DNA of 64,000 nt from Basidiobolus meristosporus CBS 931.73 (lineage: Eukaryota > Basidiobolomycota > Basidiobolomycetes > Basidiobolales > Basidiobolaceae). Within the stretch, counting starts at the first letter, position 1, and the number at the start of each line of letters is the position of its first letter. Position numbers and translations under genes: made by a program. Location of the stretch: positions 1-64,000 of the forward strand of contig MCFE01000121.1 in assembly GCA_002104905.1 (NCBI GenBank), written 5' to 3'. The notes below the pieces were generated by a model. It had not been told where the DNA came from, made no database searches, and worked only from the letters and a program-made list of their open reading frames with translations. Below, piece by piece: positions 54,087 to 64,000 of this stretch.

Positions 54087-54989
54087 AGAAGCTATTAAAT
54101 GCAGAAGAACAAGGGTGCAATGGCTAAAAACCAGCGGCTTCCTCAAGAGCCCAGTACAGGCAAGGCTGGAAGTGTGAAAGAGGTGTCAAATAGATTTCAG
54201 GTAGCTGGAAGAGTGTAGATAATGGAAAAGCAAGCAGACACAGAGGCACCTGCATAACATCAACTAAGGAAAAAGCATAGTTCTACTCAAGAAGCACTTA
54301 ATAAAAGTAGCAGTCTAGGATCTAGCAGTGATCAAGCCAAGTAGCCACCTCAGGAGCCCATCACTGCATGCGCTGAGAGCACAAGACAAGCCAAAACAAA
54401 GCGTTAGGTTGCCTGCTGAATGCCAGCTAGGGACAAGCAGGCCAAAACAGATGCATCAGAGCAGCATTAATCAGGGAGAATATGTAGCTCAATACAAGAA
54501 GCACTCAGACAAAGTAGCAGTAAAAGATCTGGCAATAACAATGTAAAAGGTCAAAGGAGAAAGTCCACCCTAGCCAGAGACAGGAAAGCATGATAAAAAA
54601 GCTGCAGCTCTTGCCAATATAACACCTTAGCCTGGAACAGACTAAATCCCATCTTAGCCAAAAATAATTACCAACAAGAAAACAGCTGTCTAACCAGAGT
54701 TGGAAGCGTAGCCAGTTGAGCTACACTCCAGTGAGATAGACCAGTTTGCAGAGAAAGGCAACTTGTCTACAACAGCCTCCACATACTCCATTGTTGACAG
54801 GGCAAAGATTTCCTTATAAGACCTGTGAGCTATCACCTGCCAGACTGGATTTCAACTTGGTCAATTCCTGTGTGTGTGCAACAAGTGAACTTGTCAAGAC
54901 ACAGCTCTATAGAGCACTTAGAAAATGTACCCAGATATTGCTCATGGTGGTTTTACAGGAGGATTTCTCTACTCCTGCACCACAGAAGG

Positions 54990-55758
54990 TCTAGACTATT
55001 TTAAATGAATATTCAGAAGTGTTTCCAGAAGAGCTTGTAAGCCTACCACCAGTCAAAGACATGGCTAATGCCATTGACGCAAGAGATAGCCCTCCAGTCA
55101 GCAAGACACTTTACAGAATGAGTATATTTGAGTTGGAAGAGATGAAAAGAAAAATAGATCAGCTATTGGAGCAAGGATGTATCATACACAGCAAGTCACC
55201 TTGGGGAGCACCAGTACTTTGCGTGAAAAGGAAGGACGGAACACCCAGGATGTGCGTTGAATACAAAGCCCTCAACTCAGTAGCTGTGAAGAATAAGCAC
55301 CCCATACCTCAGATTGATGAGCTTTTGGACCAACTCAATGGAGTTACCCTATACAGCAAGATTAACCTCATGTCAGGATACCACCAGATTAGGGTGGAGC
55401 CAGAACACATCCTAAGACAGCATTCAAGACCAGAAACAGACACTATGAGTACCTAGTCATGAGTTGTGGCCTTACCAATGCACCTGTAACATTTATGCCC
55501 TTGATGCAAGCAGTCTTCCAGGAACACTTAGACAAGTTTGTGGAAATCTACCTAGATGACATATTGATATACAGCAAGACAGAAGAGAAACTCTTAGTGC
55601 ACATTGAAAAGGTCTTGAAGAAGTTAAGTGAGAACCAGCTGTATGGCAAGCTAGCAGAGTGTGAACTCTTGAAGGAACATGTTGAGTACCTTGGACACAT
55701 GGTGACTAGCATAGGAGTGACCTCAGACCCCAATATGGTTGAAGTCATCAAGAATTGA
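54990..55758 (+). pseudogene. Gypsy reverse transcriptase with frameshift
   Basis: The first frame (55019-55456) has FPEELVSLPP, the KSPWGAPVLCVKRKDGTPRM block, and SKINLMSGYHQIRVEPEH. There Asn replaces the usual first catalytic Asp of DL.SGYHQIR. About 40 bases before 55459 the frame shifts by one base. The second frame reads YLVMSCGLTNAPVTFM, VEIYLDDILIYSKT (the YxDD box, intact) and the HVEYLGHMVTSIGV block. Confidence 0.8.
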
Positions 55759-55920
55759 AAACAGCCCCATAGCATATCAGAACTCAGATCATTACTTGGA
55801 ATGGTTTCCTATTATTGGAGATATATCAAGTCCTTTGGAAATATTACAGCCCCTTTAACTGATATTCTCAAAAAAGACAACACCATGTATTACTGAGAAA
55901 CAACAACACAGAAGAAGTTT

Positions 55921-56204
55921 GAGCCACAATGAACAGGACCTTTCAAGATCATCAAAGAATGCCATTTGCAACTTACCAACTAGTGAACAAACAAGGTAAT
56001 ATCCAGGAAGACTTTGCTCTTAGGGACAGACTCAAGCTTGCAAGACTTGCTGACAATGCTTAACCATCAAGATATTGGTATCACAAGATAAGAGATTCAA
56101 GAGAACCCTCTCAGCTTTGGTAGTGGGGAAGTTATGATCTACTGCTTAAATATTTAAGTTGGATCAGCTCTAAGTCAAATCAACTATTTTATGCTTAGCC
56201 TATC
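55921..56204. other. Possible gypsy 3' pol remnant
   Basis: A short reading near 55930-56070 suggests the end of an integrase chromodomain-like region (GPFKIIKECHLQLTN at about 55939) with stops. Otherwise nothing is seen. Confidence 0.35.
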
Positions 56205-56573
56205 TGTTGAAATATTGGGCTATTTGGTATCATTCTGCAGCTAAAAGTTTACTTAACAATTCTGGACTAGTCTTGGTCACTCTGGGACTAATTTACAGCT
56301 CTGACTTTGCCACTTTCTTCAAATCTATGATCTTATAATTATTCCCCTATAGTCAGGATCAAATTAGCACTAATACTAGCTATTATGTACTAACCCTGAA
56401 ACTGTTGCAGAATGCTCCTGAAAATTGAGAAACCCTCCTTACTTAGTGTTACAGCTGTATTACTTCTACAAAGGTATAAATACTGAGCTTCTTTACTAAT
56501 AAACAACAGTTCAGCTATCATCACTATATCTTGATACGTTCCTTATATCCAAATCACTTCTTAAATTGCAACA
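56205..56573 (+). repeat. LTR of the second copia family
   Basis: Bounded by TGTTGAAA and TTGCAACA (7 of 8 inverted match). A TATAAATACTG near 56476 and AATAAACA near 56499 could serve as promoter and polyadenylation motifs. Confidence 0.65.
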
Positions 56574-56586
56574 GGTTATGAGCCCC
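56574..56586 (+). other. Primer-binding site of the second copia family
   Basis: GGTTATGAGCCCC lies immediately after the LTR. It is the exact complement of GGGGCTCATAACC, the initiator tRNA-Met anticodon arm. Confidence 0.7.
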
Positions 56587-56609
56587 ATTTGCCTTAATCT
56601 ATTCTAAAG

Positions 56610-57785
56610 ATGACTTCTACCAGCAAACAGAACAACACAAACATTGTCCCTGTTGAGGAGAGGTTTGATGGAAAGAACTACAGACTTTGGAGAATCAAGA
56701 TGCAGACCCACCTTGAGGAAAGGAGGCCTTGGAATATAGTAACTGGAAAAGAAGTTGAGCTCAAAGGAACAGCAGAAGAAGTGGAGAAGTTTCAAGAGAA
56801 GGAGAGAAAGGCCTTTAATGCCATATGTATCAATGTGCAAGATTCCTTCATTGGACAAATCCATGCCTCAAATACTGCCAAAGCAGCATGGGAATCTTTA
56901 AAGAAGATCTTTAGAGCAAAGTCAGTATCAAGCAAGCTTTATTTAATACAAAAGTTCTTCAATATGAGGAAGAAGCCAGATGATGACATGCTACAAGTCA
57001 TTACCAAAATGAAGACACTTGCAGAAGAACTTTACAGTATTAATGCTGGTGTAGATGATGAAGAAAAGATACTCTGTCTGTTTTGCAGCATACCAGACAA
57101 GTATGAGCCACTCATACTTTCTTTTGAAAGCAGAGATGACAATTTGACTCTAGACTATGTCAAAGGAATACTTCTCCATAAAGAACTCCAACATAATAAT
57201 CAAGCAGAGAAAATCAATGATAATGCTTTGTTCAGTTCAGAAGGTCACTCAGAAAAGAAGGGAAAGCAACAAAACCAAAGAAAACCTGGTTGCTGCAACT
57301 ATTGTAAAAAGCAAGGACACTGGGCAAGAGAATGCAAGAAGAAACAAGCAGATGAAAAATTGGAACTAGAGCAGGCAAACCATATAACTGCTGATGAACA
57401 GTTATTTGTAGCCGTACAAGAGAGTGCAAGTAACCAAAGTAATGAGTGGTATATTGACTCTGGAGCCTCACAGCATATTTGTGGTGTAAAAGAGAGATTC
57501 AGCAACTTAAAGACTATTCCGGTACAAAAGGTTTATCTGGGAGATAACTCTGCTCTGGATGCTACAACAAGTGAGTCTATACAATTAAATATGAGCAATA
57601 GCTCAGGGGCAACATCAGCAAGACTCACTGACATACTCTATATACCTGGAATGGCTAAGAACCTACTATCAGTCAGTAAAGCAACTGCTCAGGGACTGAA
57701 CTTTGTTTTTACTAAGATGAGCTGCTCAATGTTGAGTGAGAATGGACAAAAATTAGCTTTGGGAATCAGAGATCACAATATATAA
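56610..57785 (+). pseudogene. Copia gag-protease frame (391 codons, truncated)
   Basis: It starts MTSTSKQNNTNIVPVEERFD. The capsid part (about 15-205) includes NYRLWRIKMQTHLEERRPW, KAAWESLKKIFRAKSVSSK and DDDMLQVITKMKTLAEELYS. A complete CCHC knuckle follows at about 228-241 (CNYCKKQGHWAREC), the aspartic protease site WYIDSGASQHICG at about 279, and the beginning of GAG-pre-integrase (LYIPGMAKNLLSVSKATAQG). It stops at GIRDHNI with TAA where the protein should go on. This is the longest undamaged transposon frame upstream of integrase in the window. Confidence 0.85.
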
Positions 57786-58089
57786 AATTTACAGTGCAAG
57801 ATCAGTTTTTAGTCAAATCAATTAGCTATATGTTTAGGTTATCAGTATGTTAGTACATCAGTATTATCTATCAAATGAGTAGCATTAGTCAGCAAATGAA
57901 TCAGCAGATCCTCATCAGACAGAAATAGATATATTAAGTAGGATTTTATTGGGTGATGATGATGCAATCAAATGAGTCATCAGCAACAACCTACATTAGG
58001 AAATACAATTAGTCAGCTATAGATCTGGCAAAATGTACATAAGGAGCTGCTGGAGCCTCAATAAGGATCAGTTCAAGTTTTAGCAAGTA
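57786..58089. other. AT-rich repeat-like DNA
   Basis: No coding frame. A stretch near 57810-57850 resembles the bases just upstream of the LTR at 56205 (GTCAAATCAA...), hinting at a target or element duplication. Confidence 0.3.
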
Positions 58090-58511
58090 CAATACAGGCC
58101 AAACTCCCAATTCCTCTACACCTCTTGTATCTAGATTTGTAATGCACAATTCCCTACCTCAGGCTTGGTTAGACTCTCTTTGCTTTACCTTTACCATAAT
58201 CATTGTCAGATCTTTTGCTATTACTTTAAATGAGTACCTCTTGTGTTGCAATATGCTTTGTCCTTCATAAGTGCTGCATGAGTGCATCCATTTTTGCCTG
58301 CTTGTCCCTTATCAGCAATCATCTGGCTACCTGACATGTCTTTGCTGATTTTTTTGAGCATTGAGTCCACTTATGAAAGGCTCCTGAAAAGCAGAAGGTC
58401 TTTACTAGTGCTAGGCTCTACACAGCTTTGATCAAGTGATTCATGTATCAAACTACTCTTTTTCCATGATAAACACCATACTGATGCAGCTGTTTCTCCC
58501 TGCCCCTACAC
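58090..58511 (-). pseudogene. Gypsy-like spacer remnant
   Basis: The minus strand resembles the spacer of the gypsy element at 54121-54720 and the copies at 48502-49493 and 59340-60235. Two repeat units lie about 220 bases apart (near 58210 and 58430). Confidence 0.45.
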
Positions 58512-58873
58512 AAGATAATTGATATAATCCTGTCAAAAATGCCATCACAAGATCAAGGTCCAGTGGCCAAGAGGTATTGATCCTTTCAGGACACTATGCA
58601 AAGACTGTTGCACAATAATTGCACCCCAGATTTCACAAAAAAGCTTAGTCAAAATATTTCATCACAACAACACATAAGTGACATTTGACTGGTACACTGC
58701 TAATCTTGTCACTTTGTGGTCCCAGAGACTGAACCACCTCCTATGTTTGTATACATTGATTGGCTATTGCTGCTGATCTACACTCCTTACTTCCTGACTC
58801 AACCAATTCACTTATATCTCATGCATCCAATTGATTTATTTCCATTGACACTTCAGTTGTACCTCAATGGCCA
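58512..58873 (+). repeat. Repeat family LTR2, second copy
   Basis: It aligns with 42046-42400 from TGATATAATCCTGTC to CAATGGCCA. Confidence 0.6.
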
Positions 58874-59339
58874 TTTGTATTGACCTAAAGTAGTCCCTTT
58901 ATTCTACACTAACATTGAGCCCAACCTCACACTCAACAAGTAACTCTGTTGAAATCCATCATTCAATTGGTATTTCTGCTGTAACCCTCTTTTGCAATAC
59001 TTTGGTAGGAACCCTACAGCTTTACATCACTGTTGATTCATGGGTTCCCATATATCCTGGTCTTCAGCCAGCACTGCATGGTCTAGCACCTTATCCGCTA
59101 GTCTTTGCAATAAATGCTTGCAATAATAAGGTGTGTTTCTTGAGCACTGCTCTTGAAAAAGTGCTGCCACCCCTTGGTGTGCCTATTGGTGTTCCAAAAT
59201 TCCACTACAGGTATACAATAGTCATTTAACTTCTTAAAATTGATGTTTTGTCTGTCAGTAGGATATTCACTCTGCCTACAATGGCAGATGCGGAGGCAGT
59301 GGTAGACAAATTGTATTACTCTGTAAACTCAATTACCTC
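58874..59339. other. Unassigned repeat DNA with one 104-codon frame
   Basis: A plus frame at 58915-59229 has no motif I recognise and lies between transposon fragments. I do not call it a gene. Confidence 0.3.
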
Positions 59340-60235
59340 ACTGGAGTGTAGCTGAACTGGCTTTTTCTCACACCTCCCTTTGTCTAGCTTACATTGAGCT
59401 TTTTCTCTTCACCTTTATCTTGATCATAGCAAAGTCACCTACTGCTACTTTGATTGAGCTCTTGAAAGGTACTTTATTTTCTCCTTGGTGAATGTTACAC
59501 TAGTACATCGGTTTTGCAGGCTGGTCCCTTGCTAGTACTCAGAAATGTGTCTTTATCACTGTCAAATCCTTCACTGCTACTGTGAACTAATGCTTATTGT
59601 ATTGTACTATATTTTCTTCCTGCTGAATGCTGCACTGGTGCACCTGTTTTTGCTTATTGATCCATTACTGGCACTCCTCTGGCTATATGATGTGTCTTGG
59701 CCACTTGTTAGGAGCTTTTAGCCCTGCCAGTCTTCAACTGTTGCACCCTTATTCTTTGGCCTTTAATGGTTTCTGCTATTCTTGAGTCACTATCTAAGCA
59801 TACAAATGCTGGCTCATAATCTGTCTGCATGCTTGAGTCAAGGATAATGCTCATGGAGCAGGTCAAGTACATTCTACTTGGCTTTGAGTTCCTGATGATC
59901 CCATGGAATGCCAGCCTTGAGGTGATGCCATATTAGACTTCTTTCAGCATCTTGCATATTAGCCCACTCAGCATTATTGCACTCAACAGCATCATGGATA
60001 TACAGTGTCTTTTAACTTATAGGCTAGGATTCACTGTAGTCTCACCCACCCATGCTGTGATAGGCATTACAGGGGGCTTTATATGTGGGTGATGTTTATG
60101 TGCTTCAGCAATTGTATGGTGTTCTTTGGCTGTTACATTGGAAATGGCTCAATTCATGGCATTGATCTTGAGCTACTCAGGTTCCTTCTTTGCAGCAAAG
60201 ATATTGCATTCACCACCTGAGATCCCTCTGAAAAA
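59340..60235 (-). pseudogene. Gypsy-like spacer remnant, third copy
   Basis: The minus strand is similar to 48502-49493, including the shared (C/T)CTTTGCAGCAAAGATATTGC(G/A)TTC at 60191, which is uninterrupted here. A short LTR2 start follows at 60240. Confidence 0.5.
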
Positions 60236-60239
60236 TTAT

Positions 60240-60323
60240 TGAGATGATCCCATTAAAAGGCCAACTCAAAGTTAAAGTCCCAAGACTAAGAGGTACTGAT
60301 CCCTTCAGGACACTGCTCAGGTT
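60240..60323 (+). repeat. Truncated LTR2 start
   Basis: GATGATCCCATTAAAAGGCC and the following bases match the first 80 bases of LTR2 copies, ending at TTCAGGACACTGCTCAGG. Confidence 0.55.
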
Positions 60324-60389
60324 GTGACCCGTGGGTCCATTACTATAAAAATAGATGGGTGGTTCCTTTGCTTGCTACAGATCTTGTAA

Positions 60390-63300
60390 CACATGAAGGC
60401 TTAGATTTTATCAAATGTTGTGGCAAAGGAAGGAATACATGGACATTGATATTTCAATCTACAGCTGCTTCATCAAGCACTGGTGGATGAAAATTTGGAA
60501 TATGTCCGGAGGACCTTTTTTGGATGTAGCCCTGCATGTGGCACTAAATGTTAAAGAGAGCTGTTGTCCAACCATTCTTCTGTTGCTGTCAGCGGTGGGG
60601 TTTGGTTAGGAACCAGACAACTTTGCTTTATTTTTGGTGGCATATATATGAAAGTGGGTCAAACTAAAGGTGAAATAGTGTTACATATACATATGTATGT
60701 GGTGCCACAACTTTATTTATAGTGCTTTCTATGGTGGGTCATCATTGAATCTCACATTCATATAGGTGCAATGACTCAAATACAAGACTGTCTTGAGTTC
60801 ACATGAGTATTGACAAAAAAGTGATATAATAGTGTTACATTGTTGATGGTCAAACTGTTTGCCCCATGGACAAGACTACTTTGACTCAATGTTGTAAGAC
60901 AAGAGAAAAAAGACCATGTGGCTATTGTGGCAATCCTCTCAGCCATGAAGCACACAGAGAGCATAGGTAGTTTAAAAGGATTACTGCTGGTGTTTTGCTA
61001 TGCAAGTCATATTTGACCATTAATTGGTCACTACTATACCAACATTGTCTTGCTGGCCAGTTGATACTTCTGTATTGGCACCTGGCCATCTTGGTCACCT
61101 TGCACAAACTGAGTCAGGTGAGTTTTTGACACCTTTGCGCTCACCTCAGCCTTCCAAATATGGCATGCAGAGTGCTAGCTCTGATGAATAAGGTTCACTG
61201 ATGGATTTTGAGCCTATCTCTTGTAACAACAGTACCATGTATGAGACCTGTCAAATCCCTATATGCAATGCAACAACCCCCATTAAAACAAATGCCAAAG
61301 ATACTTTATGGAGCCAAGTGAGCCTAGTATTACATCTACTGGTGAATGATGTAGTGTTGTGGCTAGAGAAGTGGCATGTCTCCACAATTATCAGTAATGG
61401 GGGCCTTGAGAGTTTATTACTACTTCTTGCCAAAATCATACTGGGATGGAGCTTACCATGAGCATTGTACAAGTGGACAACCATCATGCAGCTGGCAACA
61501 TATGATCCAGAGACTGTCCTGATTCCAGCATGTGTTACCAGTTGCCTGGCATTCACATCCAAAAATGCTACCATTGCAACATGTCTAAATTGTCAGGTAT
61601 CCACCACCATTAGGGGAAAACATTGTTCACACTCTGGATATATTCTGGTCATACCCTGTCTGAGGAAGCTGATGCAGTCCAACAAATATTGCAAAGCTAT
61701 ACAGTACTGGACTCTCATAAAACAAGTACTCTACCAGCAAATCTTGCTAGCCACTGATTCTCATCAATCTGAATCTGCCGCCCATCTTATAGTATCAAAC
61801 CAATAATCTGATGGTAGTCTCACTGGTATCTGGGCCGAAATTGCCATCCAACCTGCATAGCTACCTGTATTTGTTACTGTATTAACTTTGTAAGCTTTCC
61901 AGCAGGATAACAGTAAATGGGTGTCCTGTAAAAGTGCATATTATTATCTGCATTAGAGATACCCCTGCCATCAGCAAGATAGCAGGTTTTTCTGGGCACA
62001 ATGGACAGTATTGCTGTCAAATGTGTGAGATCCAGGGGATTTACTTCATAACTGACACACACTATTATTACCCAAATGCCAGCACTAAGAACATCAGCTT
62101 TCCACAGAGAGAACTTACAGAAGTTGGCATCCAATTGCTGCAAAGTTGGCTAGCTATAAGCTGGAATATGGAATCAATTGGAAACCAGCAATACTTAAGA
62201 TAGAGGGTATCTGTTGGAGCAAAAGCTTTCCATTGGGAACAATGCATTTGCTTTTCAACACTATCTCTATAATGATGACCAAGTTGCACATGGGCATTTC
62301 AAGCTAAATGAGCCCTTGAAGATATTACAGAGTATTTGCTACCCTAAGAACTTCTCACAGGCTCCAATTTATATTCATACACATATGCAACAATACAAAT
62401 GCAAAGACTGGATGAACTGGAGATGTATTTATTCAAGTGGTGTTCTGAAGCCATTCCTATCAAGTGTGCATTGGAAGCATTGGGAGTCATATATGGACAT
62501 TGTAGGAATATTTATCCTGAAGCAGATCACCAATGCCAACTTGATACATCTACAGCTGTTGTGTGAGGAGTTTGTGATGGAATTTAAGTAGCTATACTGG
62601 AAATATAAAGCTGAATGTGTAGATCTCTGCCACTACTGTATCCATTCTATATTCCATCTTGCATAGTGTGTGGAGAATATCGGGTTTTGCTTCACCTTTT
62701 GAGAGTTTCCTATGGAGCAGATGTGTGGGGAGATGGCAAGACAAGTCAAGTTGCAGGTACTACTATATCCCAATTACATCAACAATATTACCTTCAAGTC
62801 TGTCATGGATGTGATGAGTTGGCATATAGAGGACAGCCAGGAAGAGTTGGAAAGTACTGAGGATAAATGTGCACATGGAGACACCTATGCCTATGACATC
62901 AAGGAGCTAAGCAGCCCCAATGTGCAGGTAATCAGTTAAGTAATGCAATGTTGGGTTGGATACAAGAAGCAACTAGTTTTCATCAGGAAAATTCTATCAA
63001 GGTATGCTGGATTTCTCATGGTCACAAGCCAACTTCTACACCATTCAATATGGAATTCACACAAACAAAAGCCAGAGTGCACCTATAAGGGGGACTAGAG
63101 TCCAGCAGGGACAAGAAATATATTGGGTAAATACCAAGAAGTTCTTTGCAGATGTTCAGCAGGAATTGATGGCAGAGGTGGTGACAACCAAGCATATGTT
63201 TGCAGGATATATATGTAACCAGCAGTACATGGTATATGGCAAGTTTGCAAGTATCACACTAAAAAGCCGTAAAGTTGAGGTGTTAGAAGTATGTCAATTG

Positions 63301-63868
63301 TGGCAGGTATGCGCGTTTGTGGAGGTTAGTAAGCAGGAGGCCATGTTTTTTTGATTTGAACTATATGTGGAATACCCAAAGTAGTAGGGGGTAAGCAAAT
63401 AAAGAGGGATAATTCTGCAGTGGAATATATGAAGTGCACAATGGGGGTAGAAAAAGGAAATACCATTTTGTAAATTGGTACAATAGCATTATACAAAACC
63501 AGCTATAGGCCGTCATACTGCTAATAAAATGCCATCAGAGTCTTGCTGTGAGGCTGTCAAAATACCCCCAAGTTTCTTGCCATATAAGACAATTGGATGT
63601 CCTGGCCATTTGGATCCACTTAAAATAGTTATAGAGCGCTCAAAGACAGCAACAATACCATGCAGATATCATCACAGAACCACTTTAGTCTTGTCAAGTT
63701 TGATCCCTTCATTTGGTTGTAAAATTAGCAAAACACTATCACAATCCTTGGATAAGATTGTTAGGAGGGTCACTGTTTCCAAGCTGCTGGTATTGTGATG
63801 GTCTCTAAATGGGATCCTGATGGCTGATCTGGATCAGATCTACCTGCCGGACCAAATTATTTTTCATA
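60390..63868 (+). mobile_element. Tnp2/CACTA-like DNA transposon, decayed
   Basis: A set of plus-strand frames follows the order of the Tnp2 transposase family: a Cys/His zinc-binding motif near 60915-60965 (CGYCGNPLSHEAHREH), VTSCLAFTSKNATIATCLNC near 61540-61595, the IPCLRKLMQSNKYC block, RDTPAISKIAGFSGHNGQYC at about 61951-62010, and MEQMCGEMARQVKLQ near 62712. Stops and frameshifts separate them. The right boundary at about 63868 is inferred from the end of similarity to the inverted copy at 52430-53095. No CACTA terminus was identified. Confidence 0.65.
61465..63354 (+). pseudogene. Tnp2-like transposase pieces
   Basis: The frames are 61465-61806 (113 codons), 61934-62203 (89), 62214-62591 (125), 62712-62939 (75) and 63004-63354 (116). 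The second carries the Tnp2 core D-x-PA-x-KI-x-GF-x-GH, followed by CCQMCEIQG (a CxxC zinc pair). Single-base changes appear to separate the frames, so the gene died not very long ago. Short introns cannot be excluded for some gaps. Confidence 0.65.
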
Positions 63869-64000
63869 GGGCAATATTGAATGCTTTACATGTATTATCT
63901 GTTCATTCTGCTTCTGAACTACTTCCTGAGGAAGAAGGCTCACTGCAGGATTGTAAGCCTATTTTCCCTAATAAGAGTACTATGCATGAGCCCAGCAAAA
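63869..64000. other. Window end, no feature seen
   Basis: The final 130 bases lie beyond the similarity to the inverted Tnp2 copy and show no frame or repeat that I can name. Confidence 0.4.

Larger units (their letters stand above)
53482..55920 (+). mobile_element. Ty3/gypsy element, degenerate gag-pol
   Basis: Gag-like sequence starts at about 53510 (TTIKLKTYKGKREQALEWL, FARHMEGSAWQWHCELQD, the Retrotrans_gag pattern) and continues in other frames to about 54080. A repeated spacer lies at 54121-54720. A protease-like region is not clear. RT runs at 54990-55760 with a frameshift. The sequence loses similarity after about 55920. No intact LTR pair is seen. Confidence 0.7.
56205..57785 (+). 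mobile_element. Second copia family, 5' LTR and gag-protease, truncated
   Basis: An LTR of about 369 bp (56205-56573, TGTTGAAA...TTGCAACA) is followed directly by GGTTATGAGCCCC, the half-tRNA primer-binding site, and by an intact gag-protease frame. The LTR sequence is unrelated to LTR1 by eye except at the ends. Everything after GAG-pre-integrase is missing. Confidence 0.75.

Noticed and set aside
58915-59229. 104-codon plus frame between gypsy fragments
   Set aside because: No start context, motif or neighbouring gene; it lies in repeat DNA.
1-64000. CRISPR arrays, rRNA or tRNA genes
   Set aside because: No regularly spaced direct repeats, no rRNA blocks and no cloverleaf-like sequence with A and B boxes were recognised. 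The tRNA-like GGGCTCATAACC at 47185 is a retrotransposon primer-binding site, not a tRNA gene.

Overview
The window is fungal nuclear DNA. Its genes are split by short GT-AG introns (mostly 52-85 bp). They encode fungal or general eukaryotic proteins: a Sam37/metaxin import subunit, a Tgl3/4/5-type lipase, histone H1, a p47/Shp1-like UBX protein, a cAMP-receptor-like GPCR, and secreted proteins with GPI or chitin-binding features. DUF3472 secreted proteins, a LEA_2 membrane protein and many CpG-poor retrotransposons suggest an early-diverging, TE-rich lineage (Zoopagomycota/Entomophthoromycotina would fit). That placement is inference only.

Layout: (1) 1-8 kb is a sparse region with two opposed DUF3472 secreted-protein genes, one fused to a CBM18 chitin-binding module and carrying frame breaks, and a small secreted-protein ORF. 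(2) 8-21.3 kb is AT-rich, CpG-poor transposon DNA: a Ty3/gypsy pol remnant, several Ty1/copia copies, nested and solo LTRs, and an inverted LTR duplication. (3) 21.5-40.3 kb is a GC- and CpG-rich island of nine intact genes: patatin-type TAG lipase, SAM37/metaxin, Cys-rich GPI protein (minus), LEA_2 membrane protein (minus), histone H1, aldehyde dehydrogenase (minus), UBX/SEP adaptor, a 1205-residue low-complexity protein of unknown function, and a 7TM receptor. (4) 42-64 kb is a second transposon block. A minus-strand copia element (42919-47545) sits inside a plus-strand copia element and is itself split by a 210-bp MITE. Beyond it lie a PIF/Harbinger-like DDE transposase, gypsy remnants, a second copia family and a Tnp2/CACTA-like transposase.

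The island genes are unrelated housekeeping and membrane functions; I see no operon-like or biosynthetic-cluster logic. The transposon blocks tell the more interesting story. Both copia families carry a primer-binding site matching the anticodon arm of initiator tRNA-Met. The MITE shares its terminus with the nearby PIF/Harbinger-like element. The nesting order gives a relative chronology. I found no convincing tRNA, rRNA or CRISPR, and no clearly novel defence or metabolic system. Exon borders were read by eye from frame, splice sites and protein similarity; no search was run.
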